From: Candidatus Flexicrinis proximus
GTDB taxonomy: Bacteria; Chloroflexota; Anaerolineae; Aggregatilineales; Phototrophicaceae
Assembly: GCA_016712885.1 (NCBI GenBank)
Contig: JADJQF010000011.1
Coordinates: 124,001-188,000 of the forward strand
Reading direction: 5' to 3'
DNA: 64,000 bases
In this document: in pieces, positions 62,501-64,000 of the stretch
Position numbering within the stretch: the first letter of the stretch is position 1
Layout of the letters: each line of letters begins with the position of its first letter
Position numbers and translations under genes: made by a program
The notes under the pieces: generated by a model
What the model was told of the DNA's origin: nothing
The model's database searches: none
The model's input: the letters and a program-made list of their open reading frames with translations, nothing else

Positions 62501-64000
62501 GCCAGCCCGGCGACCTCGCGCTCAATCGCCGCCACATCGCCGGTGACTGCCAGCATCGTGCCGGCATCGAAGTTCGGATCGTTTACCGGCGGGGCCATTG
62601 CCGCGCCGCGTGCTTTGACCAGCGCGTAGTAATCTTCGTCGCTCAGGACGCCCGACGCCCATAGCGCGGACACTTCGCCGAAGCTGTGCCCGGCCGCGAA
62701 ATCGGCCTTGAATCCTGCTTTACTCAGCAGCTTGAATAGCCCGGCGCTCAAGGCGCCGATGGCTGGCTGCGCGTAATCTGTCCCCTGCAGCGCCGCTTCC
62801 TGTGCGGCCTTCTCGTCAGCCTCGAACGCATGGCGCGGGTACACGACGTCCGAAAGCGTCCGCTTGCCTTCGTGCTGCAGCAGCGAGTCGATCCGCGCGT
62901 ACGATTCGCGCACTTCCGGGAAATTCAGCGCCAGTTCGCGCCCCATGTCCAGATACTGCGAACCCTGCCCGGCAAACAACGCCACGACGTGACCGGTGGT
63001 GTTCTGGGCGCTGCGGCGGTAATACACGCCCTTGGGGTGCGACCAGTCGGCGGCGTCCGGCTTGCTCGCCAGCATATCCGCTGCGATGGTCAGCATCGAA
63101 ATCGCTTCGTCGACGTTTGCCGCGACGAACCCGACACGGGCCGCACCAGTCGGTACAGCCGCCGTGCGCGACGCGCCGACCAGGTTCAGGAATGCGCTGT
63201 CCGGCTCTTCGCCTTGCAGGAGCGCCAACTGCTGCGCCACGACCGCGCGCAAATCCGCCGGGCTTCCCGCGTTCAGGATCACGCCCTGCGGCACGTTGTG
63301 TACGCGGTACGAACCTTTATGGTCGCCCGTGTATTCTTCCATAACGACATGGAAATTGGTGCCGCCGAAGCCGAAAGAGCTAACGCCCGCGCGCCGCGGC
63401 GTGTTCTCCGCCGCTCTGATCCACGGCCGTGCTTCCGCGCTGACGTAGAATGACGAATTCGCCATATCAAATTTCGGGTTCGGTTTGACGACGTTGCGCG
63501 TCGGCGGCAGCACCTTGTGATGCAGCGCCAGCGTGGTCTTGATCAGTCCGGCCGCGCCCGCCGATGCCTTGGTGTGCCCAATCTGCGATTTCACACTGCC
63601 GATGGCGATGTGCTGCTTCTCGGTATCGTGCTGGTTGAAATAGCGGATAACCGTCGTAACTTCGGTTGAGTCGCCGGCGACCGTTCCCGTGCCGTGCGCT
63701 TCGACCAGCCCGACTGTCGCCGGGCTGAAACCGGCATCTTCGTATGCGCGGCGCAGCGCTTTTTCCTGGCCTTCGCCGCGCGGTGCGTAAATGCTCTTGA
63801 ACCGCCCATCGCTGGATGAGCCGATGCCCTTGATGACCGCATAAATCCGGTCGCCGTCGCGCTCGGCATCTTCCAGCCGCTTGAGCACCATCATGCCGAT
63901 GCCTTCGCCGACCATCATGCCGTCGGAGTCGGCGTCGAACGGACGCGGATGCGTGCCCTTGGTGAATGCCGGCGTCTTGCTGAAGCACATGAACATGAAG
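59587..64000 (-). CDS. pfaA: PUFA-synthase-like subunit PfaA: KS - AT - ACP - ACP - half KR (5' end beyond window)
   Basis: At least 1470 residues; the N-terminus, including the KS active Cys, is outside the window. The visible KS part has VEAHGTGTVAGDSTEV and GHTKASAGAAGL with both catalytic His. AT: ALFAGQGSQYLDMG and AAGHSFGEVSALWAS. Between AT and ACP lie two helical repeats (REHQRETQRVHEQF and HEYQSETLRMHEQF) common in PfaA/HglE enzymes. Two ACPs follow, each with LGIDSIKRVEILGAMREEF whose Ser takes phosphopantetheine, set in Ala/Pro-rich linkers. The last about 230 residues are the structural half of a KR and end at TAA, just before the catalytic half starts as another gene. Confidence 0.9.
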   Translation of the reverse strand, partial: FMFMCFSKTPAFTKGTHPRPFDADSDGMMVGEGIGMMVLKRLEDAERDGDRIYAVIKGIGSSSDGRFKSIYAPRGEGQEKALRRAYEDAGFSPATVGLVEAHGTGTVAGDSTEVTTVIRYFNQHDTEKQHIAIGSVKSQIGHTKASAGAAGLIKTTLALHHKVLPPTRNVVKPNPKFDMANSSFYVSAEARPWIRAAENTPRRAGVSSFGFGGTNFHVVMEEYTGDHKGSYRVHNVPQGVILNAGSPADLRAVVAQQLALLQGEEPDSAFLNLVGASRTAAVPTGAARVGFVAANVDEAISMLTIAADMLASKPDAADWSHPKGVYYRRSAQNTTGHVVALFAGQGSQYLDMGRELALNFPEVRESYARIDSLLQHEGKRTLSDVVYPRHAFEADEKAAQEAALQGTDYAQPAIGALSAGLFKLLSKAGFKADFAAGHSFGEVSALWASGVLSDEDYYALVKARGAAMAPPVNDPNFDAGTMLAVTGDVAAIEREVAGLAGVQVANRNSRTQVVVAGSKGAISQAEAALKAKGFKTVALTVSAAFHTPLVGHAQKPFAQAISSAAFNAPKTAVYSNATGKAYPADPNAIRAMLAEHILQPVLFRDQIENIYSAGGTVFVEFGPRNVLTNLVKDILGDKPHVAVALNGSRQKDSDRQMREAVVQLQVLGLSLGAVDPYAVEPEIKPKNKKSLIVKLSGNNYVSEKTRATYLGALASGGQVTIAARADSSPAALPAVSGASNPPDTANGVSPMAAKVPSQSLVTGSQFTEHTAHPSAIASPEPLAEQVDMNALLTTLEATLAHFREHQRETQRVHEQFTQTQGEYFRIFFELTQQQATMSASLPAGAAESLNQSMLRFHEYQSETLRMHEQFMRTQSEVAQSLLDVVRAQYATMGSGNGSSAAAAHTPRADAPRTAAPAAATIPAAAPAPKPAAAPIVAVEAPKPAPSAAPIAPAAVPVAPVAAPVKVEPVVIAAPVVAAAPANGAQLKALSEAMLRIVGEKTGYPTEMLELSMDMEADLGIDSIKRVEILGAMREEFPSLPQFSPEELGELRTLQQIVDYMSVRSGGNGAAAEVAAVVSAPSAHAEPNGTPAPIAVSAAVTAGPVSASPVETNGAVVAADASQLKALSDAMLRIVGDKTGYPTEMLELSMDMEADLGIDSIKRVEILGAMREEFPSLPQFSPEELGELRTLQQIVDYMEEAGRRQTAPFELSGVAAAAAASPVETEPESFDTRGILRAEVELKRLPMPDSLDYVVHGAVCVVTDDGTPAAAQVAQLLTAGGWNCVVLRLPDSAYTMPQGPSGANSERLADWSETSIQAVLASIESKFGSIGGYVQMTPAGAESLFSQGDKSVVKFAFLMAKHLKARLTQGNGTGRKCFVSVTRIDGAMGTTASTGGTITGGLFGLIKTLNLEWDGVFCRAIDIAPDTGAEQVARLVAAELRDPNRLITEVAYGAQGRVTLVTRKPFTNGER
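60400..61021 (-). repeat. Tandem near-identical ACP modules, period 411 bp
   Basis: The two ACP-coding blocks (about 60811-61021 first in translation, 60400-60610 second) are almost the same at DNA level; matching sites at 60832 and 60421 are 411 bp (137 codons) apart. The Ala/Pro-rich linkers between them differ. This is the usual result of ACP multiplication by unequal recombination in PUFA synthases. Confidence 0.85.

Overview
The window reads as a chromosomal segment of a GC-rich (about 60%) bacterium, most likely a member of the Chloroflexota (Anaerolineae-like). This placement is an inference from secreted proteins with Thr/Pro-rich stalks, a nitrite reductase with a fused N-terminal cupredoxin, many sugar/solute ABC systems and single-domain sugar ATPases. 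No rRNA or tRNA gene, insertion sequence, prophage or CRISPR array was seen.

Layout. 1-2156 (minus): sulfate ABC importer genes (binding protein, CysT, truncated CysW), preceded by a histidine kinase/response regulator pair (2267-4108). 4559-9750: an aldo/keto reductase, an orphan PilJ-PAS sensor kinase, a clan GH-A glycosidase and a PrxQ-type peroxiredoxin. 9936-18545: one 2869-residue exported protein with a Thr/Pro stalk, about 14 PKD-like domains, about 11 cysteine-bounded repeats and a C-terminal TolB-like propeller. 18808-21255: an AlkA-type DNA glycosylase and a GT-C-like membrane protein. 21488-26390: a UgpBAE-like glycerol-phosphate-type importer with a phosphodiesterase-family enzyme but no ATPase gene. 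26571-28679: a TetR regulator divergent from a cytochrome P450. 28728-29783: small membrane protein, ECF sigma factor and zinc-finger anti-sigma factor. 30035-32316: copper nitrite reductase with a tethered cupredoxin and a Crp/Fnr regulator. 32363-35228: TetR, DUF4260, polysaccharide deacetylase, arginase-family protein. 35372-40878: a xylose operon (tandem-duplicated binding protein, single-domain ATPase, permease, xylose isomerase). 41275-44948: an exported alpha/alpha-barrel-like protein, an AAA ATPase and an SRPBCC protein. 44957-49838: a urate degradation operon (DUF3830, OHCU decarboxylase, uricase, allantoinase, HIU hydrolase, allantoate amidohydrolase). 49925-64000: a PUFA-synthase-like (Pfa) secondary lipid cluster ending in a phosphopantetheinyl transferase and running off the right edge.

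The most distinctive non-coding feature is a family of eight dispersed 95-150 nt intergenic elements. Each has a conserved chain of small hairpins and a central long hairpin whose sequence differs in every full copy while its pairing is kept. Nearly all start or end within about 35 nt of a stop codon, and two lie inside operons.

The Pfa cluster is the main biosynthetic system. Its subunits carry KS-AT-2xACP-(half KR), KR-DH, KS-CLF-AT-DH, ER and a PPTase. The PfaA equivalent is split inside its ketoreductase region, and there is only one FabA-type dehydratase unit, so the product may not be a standard EPA/DHA.
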